Assembly: GCA_037178625.1 (NCBI GenBank) | Contig: CM074136.1 | Coordinates: forward strand, 2,542,001 to 2,606,000 | Length of the DNA stretch: 64,000 nt | Source: Skeletonema tropicum | Lineage: Eukaryota > Bacillariophyta > Thalassiosirophyceae > Thalassiosirales > Thalassiosiraceae | Reading direction: 5' to 3' | Shown: positions 22,648-34,996 of the stretch, piece after piece | Layout: every line of letters begins with the position of its first letter | How positions within the stretch are numbered: the first letter of the stretch is position 1 | Notes under the pieces: model-generated | Told to the model about the DNA's origin: nothing | The model's input: the letters and a program-made list of their open reading frames with translations, nothing else | Databases searched by the model: none | Position numbers and translations under genes: made by a program

Positions 22648-24094
22648 GTGTAATCTCGCCTTTGAGTCTGGGGGCGGATGGGGTGATTTCGTGGGTCGTG
22701 GGAGACACAAGTTGCCTCTGACCTCTCAAAGAGCAGATTTATCGTCCTCAAAGAGAGACATGTGCTTCATGTTTGTCGGGCAATGAATCAGAATTCCTAA
22801 TGATATGAGATGAACGAGCTGCTGCGCTGGCTTCTGCCTCATTTTGGAAAGTTTTGATCACTCGAAGGTGATACTTTTTTGATGCTTAGATACTCGCCTT
22901 AAACTTCAGCGCTTGAAGTAAGATACTTATTTGAAGCAATTTGTTGGGTAAGTTCAAGTAGTCGTGCGCATTAAAATCCTACTCCTATCTTCTGACTTTC
23001 AACCTCTCTCCTCTTTTTCTGTACATCTGTTGTATGCAAAAGATGCATTTAGGATAGCGAATGCAACCAGCCGTGACCTCGCCTCCCAAGCATTTATGTG
23101 GGGGGACTATGGTGCCATCGAGAGGGAAACGCAGTCTAATTCCACTCATTGAGCCAGTGCATTCGGTGGTGGATGATGCTGAGTCAATCAGGCTCAATGC
23201 TTGGAAGACGGACGGGCTCATCGAAGGCCTGCACTGGGTCTTATCCACCCAAACCTTCGTTTTGAGAAGAAGACGACGATAAGTTGTAGTGATGATGACT
23301 TCGTGTTCAAGTCAGATAGGTCCTCGTCGTTAACTGACGGAACAAGAGGATGCAGAGTAAGGCATGTCGACGGACTTGCAATTTAAGTTTGCGCCGAAAA
23401 ATGCCCAGAAGCAGAAATAGGTCGAAGATGATCATGGCATCTGGGTGGTGATGCAACAGGGATTAGGAGGTGAGTTTGTTGCTGACAAACGCTACTCTGC
23501 CCTAATTTTCGATGGTGGCAAGGTATAGGTTGTTGCCCCTTTCTGTTTCCGATCGTACTCGAAGGATTTCATGTGAGATTATCCAATTTGCCGAACTCCT
23601 GCTCACGATCACAATTTCAAATTTGAGGCTGTAGACGGTTGGAAGGGAGAAGGCTACTGCTTCTAACCCGTGAGAGGGGAGGTTTCCAAACAACTCACTC
23701 TATTGTCCTATTAAGCTCATGCCAGCAACACCAGTGGGAAATGCTATCTCGTCGAGAGGAGACCTCTGCATGCCCGAGTTGCCCTGGCTAGCTTGGCTTG
23801 CAGCTTGCAGCGTGGAGAAGAAAGCAGCTTCATTTGCTCGATCAAATTAGCCATGTGCATTGGTCTAATTGGTCTTGTGTTTTCGCAAAAGAATGCGTAA
23901 GAACAAAAACAACTTTTACAAGACTTCCCGTGACCGGTATTTGCCGGGATAGTCACACGTCACACGAAATAATTTCATCTGTGAATGAGATGTGAGAAAT
24001 TAAGTCCGAGCTAGAAGTAGCTCGGATCGGCGTTGAATCAAAATTTTAATAACTTTGAAAGAGTGCCTTCGATGATTATGGTGTCATTGCAAAA
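22648..24094. repeat. HSF leader block, unit 3
   Basis: Copy of 7170-8634 and 15790-17246 with small deletions. It joins block E directly, without the variant leader found in unit 1. No gene is called. Confidence 0.6.
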
Positions 24095-25866
24095 ATGAAT
24101 ACATCAAACCAAGGCAACAATAACAACCAGTGGAGCGAATGGTCCTCTGCGGCGGAGAGAGAGGAGGAATTCGCTGCACGACAGCGGTATCACGATCAAG
24201 CTCAACCTCAGCACGGATTGAATGTTGCAGCGATGCCAAATAATAACCATGACAACATTTTCCCTCGCTATGCAGACCACACATATCGTGACTTCTCCAC
24301 CTACATCAAGGATGGAAATCAGATAGAAAAACATAAGAAGTCTGACAGGAATTTCCCTGCCAGATTGCATGCGATACTATCCGATAAACAATATTTACAC
24401 ATCATTTCATGGATGCCACACGGCCGTGCGTGGAAAGTAAACAATAAGGAGCTTCTCATGGAGGAGGTTGCTCCGAAATTCTTTGGTCAATCCAAGTACG
24501 CTTCATTTGCCAGACAGCTTAGTGGATGGGGGTTCAAAAGGTAAGTTCAAATCAACATTCCTATCTGTATTCAAATTCAAACTCTTACCTTTTCTTTGGA
24601 ATCAATTGTTTCTGCGTTTCTTTCTCTGGTCTGGAAAAGATTACATCAAACTGGTCCGGGTAAGTACAAAATAGTATGATTTGTGTATTCAGACTAGTCC
24701 TGACATTTATCGTTTCCGTCTAGAAGCTCATTGTTTCGTCCGACATCTCTCTTCATGTATGCATAGACTTCGGATGTTACTACCACGAGTGTTTTCTCCG
24801 AGGGCATCCTAAGCTCACGGCCCTCATGAGGAGGGTATCTCCTGGTAAGGGCAAAGTCACCCCGAATATGCACGCGGAGCCTGACTTCTATATCATTGCT
24901 GAGCAGCACCCGCTTGAAACGCCAGCTGATGTCCCCGAAAAGGTTGATCAAAGGCCCCTGAAAACAGAAAAGGCTTCCATTTCCGGTTCTGGACGCCAGA
25001 AATCAGAGCACCCGAGTGATTGCGATCTAGGCGATGAAGTATCAGGTTATAAAGAAGACGATGATCCACTCTTAACAAGGAAAGCAGCAGAGCCTAGCAA
25101 AAGCATGTCAAATGAACATCAGTGGGATCCATTTGACCTCGAAGTTGATTCTGGACATTTCCCTCCCCATCATCCCGATGCCGAGGCTGCTACTGCATCT
25201 GCTATGAATCAGTGTGCTGGCAATTGCAACTCTGCCAATAGTTCATTCACTGAGCGTTCAAGTCAATCTCAATCTCGGTCTTTTGCGTCAATGGACGGCA
25301 CGAAAGGAACTGAGACGAATGCTCAAGAAGGGATGAAGTACAATCCTTTTCTCGAATCACATCAACAGTCAGGATCATATTATCGTGGCCGTGGATATTC
25401 TGACCCTTTTCCCACGCCAAATCATCACATGGGTCCTCAGAGTCATACTGGATATCCCATGCATCAAGCTGAACCAGAATACTATGGCAACAATATCAAT
25501 ATCAATCAATACGCTGCACAGCCACCAGGATATGCTGGAGGATACTATTACCCCCCGCCTCATCACCCTCATTCTCAACAGCACGATGTACACAGACACA
25601 GACACAACGATATCAACATGCCATCTAATCATTATTGGTACAGGAATCCTTACTACCATAGTTATAACGGTGCACAAGGAATGGCCCACGCTCAAGGTTA
25701 CGCCCACGCTGCAAATTCAGCACATCCGCACTACCCAGCTCAAGCTCAAGCTCAAGGAGATCGTGGTCATGTCAGCTCGCCTTGTCCACTGCCCACTTTC
25801 TCTCCGGCAATGTCGTTTCAAGGGGACGACGAAGAATCCGACTCCAAGCCCAAGCCCAAAACTTGA
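24095..25866 (+). CDS. Heat shock transcription factor family protein, array copy 3
   Basis: Exons 24095-24540, 24640-24659 and 24767-25866 give 521 residues. The DNA-binding domain is as in copies 1 and 2 except Gln for Arg in GNQIEKHKKS before the domain. The effector half is intermediate between copies 1/2 and copy 4: it shares with copy 4 the replacement of TAPSLESMS by AEPSKSMS and the MNQCAGNC stretch, while keeping the PPGYAGGYYY segment of copies 1/2. The AQ repeat is shorter (three units). It is a mosaic, consistent with recombination between neighbours. Confidence 0.88.
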
Positions 25867-27370
25867 TGTGAATGCAACATGTAAAGGTTTAGTTTACGTT
25901 TGCGTGATTATTATCATGATGGTTAGTTCATATTCTATTCTTGGCTCCAAGATTAAGCCTGAAGTCTTTTACTTAGACGGGACTCACAAGTCACGTCTCG
26001 ACGTGTGTGGAAAGAACCTCGACTGTATTCAATGCCACAGAATGAACACATCACGCGCATCATACATCGTCGCTTTGCACATTGACTTGCACAGATGCAT
26101 TCAATGAGCAATGAACAAGTAAACTACTCACACAATTCTCTTTCATTAGAACATTGTCAACATCGTCGTAGACGATATCTCCGAAGCGTTAGTTTTCCCT
26201 TACCAATTGCATTCACAGGTGACTAAGTTACGACAGCTGCATCACTCAAGCAACCACGCAGTAAGCTTGGATTTCGGCTCCTTTGTGTCACCGCGCTGGT
26301 AGGTGTGTGGCTCCAGTTCGCAACTCAAACTCAACATCAACATAGCCATTCACTTTTGAATTTTTAAGCTTTCCACCGGTGATAGGAGTTTACTGCTCCC
26401 GTTCACTTACCACGCTAGAGGTGAGAATCTGTTCTCAAGTCCCCTGCCTTACAGCTTCATCTTCAGCTGGGACAGTTCGACATCCCTGGCCCACTTTCAA
26501 TAACTTGCTGGTTGTAGCCCGAACAAGGGCATGTGACATGCGCAGGATATCATCTGGAGAGGCGAAGCTCCCATTTCTCATTCAAGTGGTGAGTAACCCA
26601 GTCGAAGCATAGGTTTTCGAGCTCCTCTACTAGTACCAGCTTCTACCAGCCATATTTTCAGTCGTGGTAGCAGCCGCCATTCTAGAGACAAGCCTTTGGT
26701 ACTTCCTGATTTTCTCCCTCTTATGTTACCTCAACCTCAAGAAAGCTCGGGGTACCTCTTGTTGCGGTATGATCGGCCGTCCGCACCAGTAACGCGGGTG
26801 TGCAGCCGGCATGTCGCCGTCTTCGCAGCGGCAGAGTAATGGTGAGTGGTAGTGATAGGCTGTTAGGATTACACGTTCCATTTCATTCTCAACCCCTAAA
26901 TTTTTGTACACAAAAGATGGTAGTCTCTAGAGAGCAGCTCAACTCAGAATCATCAAATGTTTTCTCGGGGATCACATAAGTAGAAGTTGGAGCCTGTTCA
27001 ATCAGCATCCGGTCCTCTCAGGAGAAAAGATACATAAGTACCTAAAGATTTATCTAGTAGCACAGAATCGTACCTGTACTACCCGTGAAGAAGCCTTTCC
27101 TAAGATTCACGTCACCACTGATAAATGAAATCCAGGTACAAATTGACAAATCTCTGTCTTCATTATATATTTATTCCCGCATGCCGAAGAACGTGCTTTG
27201 CTCGTGTTGGATCACTCCTCAATGTAGTATGTACTACGTATGTCAAGATTTTAGATATGTAATTGTTGACGAGGTTTACACGCACCTCTTCATCATTCAC
27301 GGTATGGGCGGGGCTACTGAATGAAAATCACCAGCTCTTGAGCGCAATATATTGAACTGCATGCAACGCC
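25867..27370. repeat. Block D spacer and start of block E, unit 3
   Basis: Matches 10405-11950 and 19023-20560, but runs directly into block E with no HSF fragment. The downstream frame here runs in from the HSF tail without a stop in one shifted frame, an accident of repeat composition. No gene is called. Confidence 0.5.
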
Positions 27371-27697
27371 ATGTTCCTGCTCCTTCACGTGCTACGACAA
27401 GCACCTTCAGATGTGCATGATTCTAATTCCTCAAAATGGTATGGATTCCTAATTCTCATCCTCAACATAGCGGCAATCGTCATCTCGGTAATATTAGACA
27501 CCGTCATGGCGGTTATTATCATTGACTCGTTTGGTCCCAATGGCAGCTACATTTCAGATTTCTTCTCGCACAATGATACCTTTATTCATGTGTTAGGACT
27601 GATGCTGGTAAGAACTTTGGCAGTAACTGCCGCGATTACATTTCTGATTGTTTGCTGTTTGATATCCCCGGAAAAAAATGATCGGGATGAGAGATGA
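27371..27697 (+). CDS. Small two-helix membrane protein (open copy, unit 4 leader)
   Basis: 108 codons, differing from the 22321 copy by only a couple of residues (HVLRQ for HMLRQ, LAVTAA for LAATAA). It has the same two hydrophobic helices and the tail PEKNDRDER. It lies about 1.65 kb upstream of HSF copy 4, before a variant leader. Function unknown. Confidence 0.4.
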   Translation: MFLLLHVLRQAPSDVHDSNSSKWYGFLILILNIAAIVISVILDTVMAVIIIDSFGPNGSYISDFFSHNDTFIHVLGLMLVRTLAVTAAITFLIVCCLISPEKNDRDER

Positions 27698-29343
27698 GTG
27701 TAATCTCGCCTTTGAGTCTGGGGGCGGATGGGGTGATGTCGTGGGAGGCACAAGTTGCCTCTGACCTCTCGAAGAGCAGATTTATCGTCCTCAAGGAGAG
27801 ACATATGCTCAATGTTAAACTTTTGTTGGCACGAGTTTCTTGGGCAACGGTGAATTAGATATCCTACAGGACAAAAAATGGGCTGGTTTGCTGACATATG
27901 CCTCTCTTTCGGAAATGCAAGATCAAAGTATGTTTTGCACCACTCGACGGTGATACTTTTGATGTTTTACTCGCCCAAGCGTTCGACTTGAAACTTGAGA
28001 TATTAGAAGCTATTTGGTGCTGGAATCAGTGCTGTCGGTTAATGCCATACTTATGCTCTGGCTCACAATACTCTTTCATTTCGGAAACACAAGAGAAAGG
28101 AATGTTTTGCACACCACTCGACGGTGATACTGTTGATTGTTGATGCTTAATTCGCCCAAGCGTGCCATTTATTGCTTGGAGTAATATTTGAAGCAAGATG
28201 GTGATGTAAGTAGGGATGTTCATTCAGAATGCATGCTCTGGCTTGCGAGATTCTTTCCTCTTCCTCTGTGCATCTGTTGTATGAAACAGATGCATTTGGT
28301 AGTACAGAGAATGCACCCAGCCGCGACCTCTCTTCCCACAAATGATTTAGATGTGTGTGGGGGATTGCGCCATAAAGAAGGAAACGCTGTCTAATTTCAC
28401 GGGTTGAGTCATGCATCTGATGGTGGATGATGCCCAGTCAATTAGGGTCAATGCTTGAAGACGGACGGGTGCATCGAAGGTCGTAGGTCCGCAACAGAGT
28501 TAAGCAGAATGGGTACGACCAGACCATAAAAAGGGTGATGACTCCATGCTCAAGTCAGATAGGACCACATCGTATGATGGAGCAAGAGGATACAAGTAAG
28601 GCAGGTCGACGGACTCTCTCCCCACTTATTTTGCGCCGAAATAAGCTCCAGAAGCAGAAGTATAGGTCGATATTGAGATGATCATGGCATCTGGGGGATG
28701 ATGCCACAGAGGTTAGGGGTTGAAGCTTACAAACACAACTCTCTCCTACTTTTCGATGTTGGTAAGGGGAAGGTCATTGCCCATATCCGCTTCCGATTGT
28801 ACTCGAAGGATTTCATGTGAGATAACCCAATTCGAAAGTTGCCGAGCGAACCCCAGTTCAATGCCACCACTTGAAATTTGAACTAAATACAAGGTAGAGA
28901 AGACTGCCGTGGGAGAGAAGATTTCCAAAAGTAGTCATCGTGGTTAACGCATGCCAACGACCTCTAGAGTTGAAAATGCCACTCGTTGATGAGGAGTGAG
29001 AGTCCATTGCCCTGCTGCCTGGGCAGTGAATGGGGTTCGGTCAACTCGCGAGCAAATTAGCCATGTGCATTAGTCTAACTGGTCTTGTGTTTTCGCAAAA
29101 GAATGCAAAAGAACAAGATCAGCTTTTACAAGACTGCCCGTGACCAAAAGCACGCGCCTCGAACGCGCCCTTTTCATTCTTTCTTAGGAGTATTCGTTGT
29201 TATGTAATGTGGCTAGAACTTGCGCTACATGATTGTAAACGTGACGTTGAAGCGGCTTTGGTCTCTAGAGCTACCGGTTGCATTTTTGAATCAACGTTAC
29301 ATAGAGATGTGTAGTTTGTTTACATCATTTATGACGTGCTGAA
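27698..29343. repeat. Variant leader block of HSF copy 4
   Basis: About 27700-29130 is a diverged copy of 14040-15400. The last 200 bp before the start codon (29140-29343) are unrelated to the leaders of copies 1-3, so copy 4 probably has its own promoter. No gene is called. Confidence 0.55.
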
Positions 29344-31105
29344 ATGAATCCATCAAACCAAGGCAACAATAACAACCAGACCATTCACTCAAATCGAGAT
29401 AGAGAGGAGGAATTCGCTGCACGACAGCGGTATCACGATCAAGCTCAACCTCAGCACGGATTGAATGTTGCAGCGATGCCAAATAATAACCATGACAACA
29501 TTTTCCCTCGCTATGCAGACCACACATATCGTGACTTCTCCACCTACATCAAGGATGGAAATCGGATAGAAAAACATAAGAAGTCTGACAGGAATTTCCC
29601 TGCCAGATTGCATGCGATACTATCCGATAAACAATATTTACACATCATTTCATGGATGCCACACGGCCGTGCGTGGAAAGTAAACAATAAGGAGCTTCTC
29701 ATGGAGGAGGTTGCTCCGAAATTCTTTGGTCAATCCAAGTACGCTTCATTTGCCAGACAGCTTAGTGGATGGGGGTTCAAAAGGTAAGTTCAAATCAACA
29801 TTCCTATCTGTATTCAAATTCAAACTCTTACCTTTACTTTGGAATCAATTGTTTCTGCGTTTCTTTCTCTTGTCTGGAAAAGATTACATCAAACTGGTCC
29901 GGGTAAGTACAAATAGTATGATTTGTGTATTCAGACAAGTCCTGACATTTATCGTTTCCGTCTAGAAGCTCATTGTTTCGTCCGACATCTCTCTTCATGT
30001 ATGCATAGACTTCGGATGTTACTACCACGAGTGTTTTCTCCGAGGGCATCCTAAGCTCACGGCCCTCATGAGGAGGGTATCTCCTGGTAAGGGCAAAGTC
30101 ACCCCGAATATGCACGCGGAGCCTGACTTCTATATCATTGCTGAGCAGTACCCGCTTGAAACGCCAGCTGATGTCCCCGAAAAGGTTGATCAAAGGCCCC
30201 TGAAAACAGAAAAGGCTTCAATTTCCGGTTCTGGACGCCAGAAATCAGAGCACCCGAGTGATTGCGATCTAGGCGATGAAGTATCAGGTTATAAAGAAGA
30301 CGATGATCCACTCTTAACAAGGAAAGCAGCAGAGCCTAGCAAAAGCATGTCAAATGAACATCAGTGGGATCCATTTGACCTCGAAGTTGATTCTGGACAT
30401 TTCCCTCCCCATCATCCCGATGCCGAGGCTGTTAATGCATCTGCTATGAATCAGTGTGCTGGCAATTGCAACTCTGCCAATAGTTCATTCACTGAGCGTT
30501 CGAGTCAATCTCAATCTCGGTCTTTTGCGTCAATGGACGGCACGAAAGGAACTGAGACGAATGCTCAAGAAGGGATGAAGTACAATCCTTTTCTCGAATC
30601 ACATCAACAGTCAGAATCATATTTTGGTGGCCGTGGATATTCTGACCCTTTTCCCACGCCAAATCATCACATGGGTCCTCAGAGTCATACTGGATATCCC
30701 ATGCATCAAGCTGAACCAGAATACTATGGCAACAATATCAATATCAATCAAAACGCTGCATATTCACGACCACAACATGCTGGAGGATACTATTACCCCC
30801 CGCCTCATCACCCTCATTCTCAACAGCACGATGTACACGGACACAGCCACAACAATATCAACATGCCATCTAATCGTTATTGGTACAGGAATCCTTACTA
30901 CCATAGTTATCACGGTGCACAAGGAATGGCCCACGCTCAAGATTACGCCCACGCTGCTAATTCATCACATCCGCACTATCCAGCTCAAGCTCATGGAGAT
31001 CGTGGTCATGTCAGTTCGCCTAACCCTCTGCCCATTTTCCCTCCTGTAAGATCTTTTAAAGAGGGAGAGGAAGCACCGGTCTCCAAGCCCAAGCATAAAA
31101 CTTGA
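29344..31105 (+). CDS. Heat shock transcription factor family protein, array copy 4 (most diverged)
   Basis: Exons 29344-29783, 29883-29902 and 30009-31105 give 518 residues. The DNA-binding domain (NFPARLH through FLRGHPKLT) is identical in its core to the other copies, but the first 25 residues differ (QTIHSNRDREEEF) and the C-terminal third has many changes: YFGGRGY, AYSRPQHAGG, HGHSHNNIN, NRYWYRN, YHGAQG, and an ending PVSKPKHKT. The AQ repeat is reduced to AQAH. With a distinct upstream region and no block D, this is the likely outgroup copy of the array. A shared domain with different tail and promoter suggests divergence in regulation more than in target recognition. Confidence 0.88.
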
Positions 31106-31271
31106 TGTGGATACAACATGTAAAGGTCGAGTTTGCTTGAGCTTGAGCTTGATATTATCATTATCATAAATTTTTATAAGTTCATGCCTCAAGATCTGAG
31201 ACGAAGACAGTCATTTGCAAGAAATAAAAGTAAGTTATTAGTCATCTGTAGATAATGTAAATAGATTGAGT

Positions 31272-31680
31272 CTATTCTAGAGTGACCCAATCAATAGAAG
31301 CTCTTGCATCGAAAGAGCGGGATGAGAGTCTTTCTTGACTACCTGAATCAAAGCTGTGCGCGGTTACCACAACATCCACCAATGGATTGTTTGCTTTGAT
31401 CCAGTACTTGCCGTCGCCATCAGTATCTCGATCATCCAACGGGAGATGCAATACCATTACGGCTTCGGCATGTGTAAGTCTAACTGCCCATATTTTTCGT
31501 TTCTTTTTAGTATTCCAGTAGCGCTGAACTGCCTCTTGCTTCCGTGAAGTGATGGGCACAAATATCAAATCTACCTTTCCCTCGTGGCAGGTCCCTCAAT
31601 AATGTCTCCTTCTCTTCGGTTAATTGTAGGTTTCGCATCAAACTATCGAAGAATAAGAATTCGTTCCATTCCTTACATGG
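31272..31680 (-). pseudogene. Unrecognised coding relic with a frameshift
   Basis: A minus-strand 98-codon frame (31272-31568) with ordinary, non-repetitive composition (RKQEAVQRYWNTKKKRKIW, DGDGKYWIKANNPLVDVVV) continues upstream in another frame (EFLFFDSLMRNLQL, EEKETLLRDLPRGK) across a one-base shift near 31580. The second frame is closed by TAA near 31690 with no good start. It looks like the C-terminal part of a lost gene. No family is recognised. Confidence 0.4.
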
Positions 31681-31689
31681 TTAGTAGGT

Positions 31690-32358
31690 ATTTTCAAGCG
31701 AATAGGTGCTCTATCAAATACGTGATTTGTTTTACCAAATTTATCCAACACTTCCTACATTCCTACATTTTGAGTGACCGCATATACACCAGTGACCTGA
31801 TTTTTTTCCTTTATGATGGTCAACATGCTTAACTTTGTGTCGGTCTTCTCTATTTCTTTCAAATGACTTGGATGAGGACGAGATAGCAGAAGAACGTGTA
31901 GATACGCCTTTAGCCATTGTATATTATTAATTTGGGTTGATTGAAGGTTTTTACTGCAGCTGCAATACTTATGGTGATTGATTGTTCGGCAATTTCTTAT
32001 GTGGACAAACTGCAGCGCAAGAGAAGGCAGCAGTGAAGGGCACGGCAAGTTGGTAGAGCTTTGAGCTTTGTGCTTCGTGGTAATTTGCGGTGATGGAGAG
32101 AACCGTTTTCGCACCTCATGTACTAATTCCTACATGAAATGGTGCCACAAAGCCTTCGGAAGCGAACTCCAGCCAGGAAGAGAACTCCATCCATCGATCC
32201 TCCTCGTCTTTCCCACTTTTCGAGCTTTGACTCTTCTCAATTCTCAATCACCATCATTCAACCACTTCAGATCAGATCAATAGCATAAAAAGTCAAGAAA
32301 GACATTAGAAAAAGGACTACACCACAAACCATAAGTAATAACCATAACACAACACATC
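31690..32358. other. Intergenic, no feature recognised
   Basis: No gene is supported. A 119-codon minus frame (31755-32114) has biased composition and no motif and is not called. The last 80 bp before 32359 are A/C-rich and free of ATG, as expected for the 5' leader of the small zinc-finger gene. Confidence 0.4.
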
Positions 32359-32589
32359 ATGCCCACCTGCGCCAGCTGCAATTGTTACCTGGGTTCATCC
32401 GAATCAATGGTAAAACACCTCGAAAACAATCACAACGTTCATGTCAAACTAAATTCTATATCGACACACGTTGCATATTGCCAAGATTGTCACCGATACA
32501 TTGGCAAGAAGAAAGCCGGAGTGGAAAGCCGAAAGGCATTGGAAAAACATCTCTACAAACAGCATGATATTGATATACAGGAGCATTAG
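32359..32589 (+). CDS. Small protein with two C2H2-like zinc fingers
   Basis: 76 residues. Finger 1 is C4-x2-C7-x12-H20-x4-H25, a standard C2H2 spacing. Finger 2 is C41-x2-C44-x19-H64-x4-H69, with a longer loop containing a basic KKK. The whole protein is little more than the two fingers, which resemble each other (SMVKHLENNH and KALEKHLYKQH), suggesting an internal duplication. It could bind nucleic acid or a protein partner; nothing in the sequence decides. Short but convincing because both fingers are complete. Confidence 0.6.
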   Translation: MPTCASCNCYLGSSESMVKHLENNHNVHVKLNSISTHVAYCQDCHRYIGKKKAGVESRKALEKHLYKQHDIDIQEH

Positions 32590-32829
32590 GCATTAGGATT
32601 GGGAAAAAAGAAACTACTGCTACACTGAGGGATTGTAATTGTATTCTTGTCTGGTTTAGTCGTTTCAGCACATGAAGGAGCGTGCTGACGAAAGGACAGT
32701 GAAAATAGACAAATAAATATTTATTAATTGCTATTCCTAATCTAAAAGGCAAGGACTGAATCTTGAATAAGAGCTTGACGATGATTTGTACACATTCCCA
32801 TTCCTACACTTCTTTGCAGCATTATATCC

Positions 32830-34596
32830 TTACTTTTGTCTAGGTCTTCCTGATGGCGGAAGGAGCGGAGGCTTTCGTGCCTTACTTCGTTGTATTGCCG
32901 CCTTCAACTCCTTCGACAATAATTCACAATCCTCGTCAACGTCGGAACGTAGTACTCTACCTGTTGTTGAACAACTTGACTCAAAGTTGTTGTTGTTATT
33001 ATCAAACCCATCCGTGTCACTATTGAACGCATCATCAAAGGCTGCTGCTGCTGCACTACTGTCAATAATACCACTGCTATACTCATCAATACTTGCAGTG
33101 GGAGAAATGAAACCAAGACTTGATTGAGGTGAGAGTAGAAATCCATCTGCATCAATGCAAGATGACATGTCGTAACTATTGGTTGGTGAAATGATGGATG
33201 ATGGATCGGATGAGCACAATGTAATTTGGTTGTGGTGGTGCTGCTGCTGGTGCTGCTGGTCTACACTTGAATCAATCGTATTGGCTTTGTTGTTCTGCGT
33301 TCGTTTGGCGGTTGCAAAACTGCTCATGAACTTCTTGTTAATGGTGCCTTTCTTAAGGGAAAGTGTTTTAGGTGGCCTTGGCAAATTTGGTTTGGGTAGT
33401 TTTCTGACAGATCGTTTTGGTGTTGTTGTTGTTGCTATTGCTACTTTTGCAGATCCAGAGCCTCCCCCGATCCTTCACTTCCCATCTCATCCGATAGTAA
33501 CGATATCGCCTCAGAACCATTGTGACTCTGCTCATCTGACTTGTGATATGTCTTTCTTCCTACCACCTCCAATGTCATATCTTTAACCTTGTGAGCTCTT
33601 TGAGTTGCCCTGTCCTTTACCTCGGACGCCTTTTGGGCTGCCTTTTCCTTCATGGATGAGACCATTTCACTAGCTTGCTTTGCTGCAAGCTTTCCCTTGC
33701 TGCTTGCTGCGGACAATTCGTCATTGATACGTTGTTCCGACTTTCGTGTTAATATGCTGCTACTATTGGAGAGATTGATCTTGGGTGCGATTACGTCGAG
33801 TTTTTGTTTTGCTTTTTGGGCCTTGGCATTGAATGCGTTGCTTGCTTTTGTCTTCATCGAAACAGCTTGCGTTACATTGTCTGACGGTTTTTCATCTGAA
33901 TCAATAACTAGTCTCTTTGACCTCCAACTGCCTAGCCACCAAACTTAGATCAGCGCCGACATTGTTATGGTTATCGGATACCATCATGACGCCCCGCTGA
34001 GTGTCAATCGAAAGCTGAAGAGGTGATCTCTCATAACTACCCACAGTTACAAGATCATCATCATCAGAATTAGAATCTTCTATCTCTCCATCCAGCGCAT
34101 CAGCAGAGGCCATGGGTGAGAAACAGCAGTGCTTCGCTTCATCATCACTCTCATCCTCCAACTCATCATGAAGCCCCAACAAGAGGGCAGTATGATCAAT
34201 CACCCCACTCGACGAACTCTCTCGACTGTAATTGCTAATGGGACTGTAATCATCACCACCACTGGCACCGGGACTACTCGACGCTTTGGATGTGGGTGGA
34301 GTAATCTCACCAACAGTAGTATTATTCTCCAATGGGTTCAAGAAAGCCCTACTTTTTGGACTTAGGTAATAGCAGCTTGATGGGGATGGGGAGGCGACGA
34401 GATGATGATGATTTACTACCGACATGCTTTTCTTATTTTTGTAACTGCTTGCTGCTGGACTATTATAGTGGTGGTGAAGCTGCTGCCTAACAACAGCATC
34501 GCTATTGTACGATTGATCATCACTTTCAGGTGGTGGTTGCATCATCCTCGTGGGTGTTGGGTACAGCAAAGTTGTTGTAGGTAATGAAAAGGGCAA
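32830..34596 (-). CDS. Low-complexity protein, probably one gene in three exons
   Basis: Three minus-strand frames follow each other: 34596-33901 (Ser/Asp-rich), 33857-33441 (Ala/Lys-rich) and about 33470-32830 (Asn/Ser/Gln-rich with basic KRSVRKLPKP). The second frame runs open to about 33945 and the third to about 33470, so they overlap and most likely join by short introns (for example GTATCCGA near 33985 to a CTAG acceptor near 33935) that I could not fix with certainty. The central part has an 11-residue-like amphipathic pattern (AAKQASEMVSSMKEKAAQKA, KDRATQRAHKVKDM) similar to LEA or apolipoprotein helices. No known domain; function unknown. The three frames could also be separate genes or a broken gene. 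Confidence 0.45.
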
Positions 34597-34996
34597 GATT
34601 TAACACGACAAAAAAGAGCAGGAGAAAATCGGCGGCGCAAAAATTTTGATTTCCGTTCGTGTTTTGGGGTGTCGTGTACCGTACCGGATACCGGTACGAC
34701 AAAATTGAAGATGCGTGTCTTACACGATTAGACTCCGCTGAACGCTTTGGCCTGAGTCCCACATAAGTATGACATGTAGCTTGCAGTTGATCGATCTCAA
34801 CCAAGCATGTACCATATGCATGCAAGCAAGACAAGAAGCTATGTCTATATTCCTAATAGCCAATTAATTAATAGCTAGAGCTGTATCGTACTCATAATCG
34901 TCTTCTCAGTGTACATCTATGTATATCTTCTTTATCAAGCAGCACAAATTAATCTTTCACTTGTCTCAAGGTAGGTTTGTCTAGAGAGAGAGGTGG

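Larger units (their letters stand above)
6755..31190. repeat. Tandem segmental array carrying four HSF genes
   Basis: Gene starts at 8635, 17247, 24095 and 29344 give steps of 8612, 6848 and 5249 bp. Each full unit has a leader block, an HSF gene, a downstream spacer (block D) and a block with a small membrane ORF (block E). Units 1 and 2 also carry an HSF 3' fragment plus a second spacer copy. The shorter steps are explained by loss of blocks: unit 2 lacks the counterpart of about 14050-15400, and unit 3 lacks the HSF fragment. Units 1 and 2 are nearly identical, unit 3 is intermediate and unit 4 most diverged, with its own upstream 200 bp and no block D. The pattern fits repeated unequal crossing-over. 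Confidence 0.9.
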
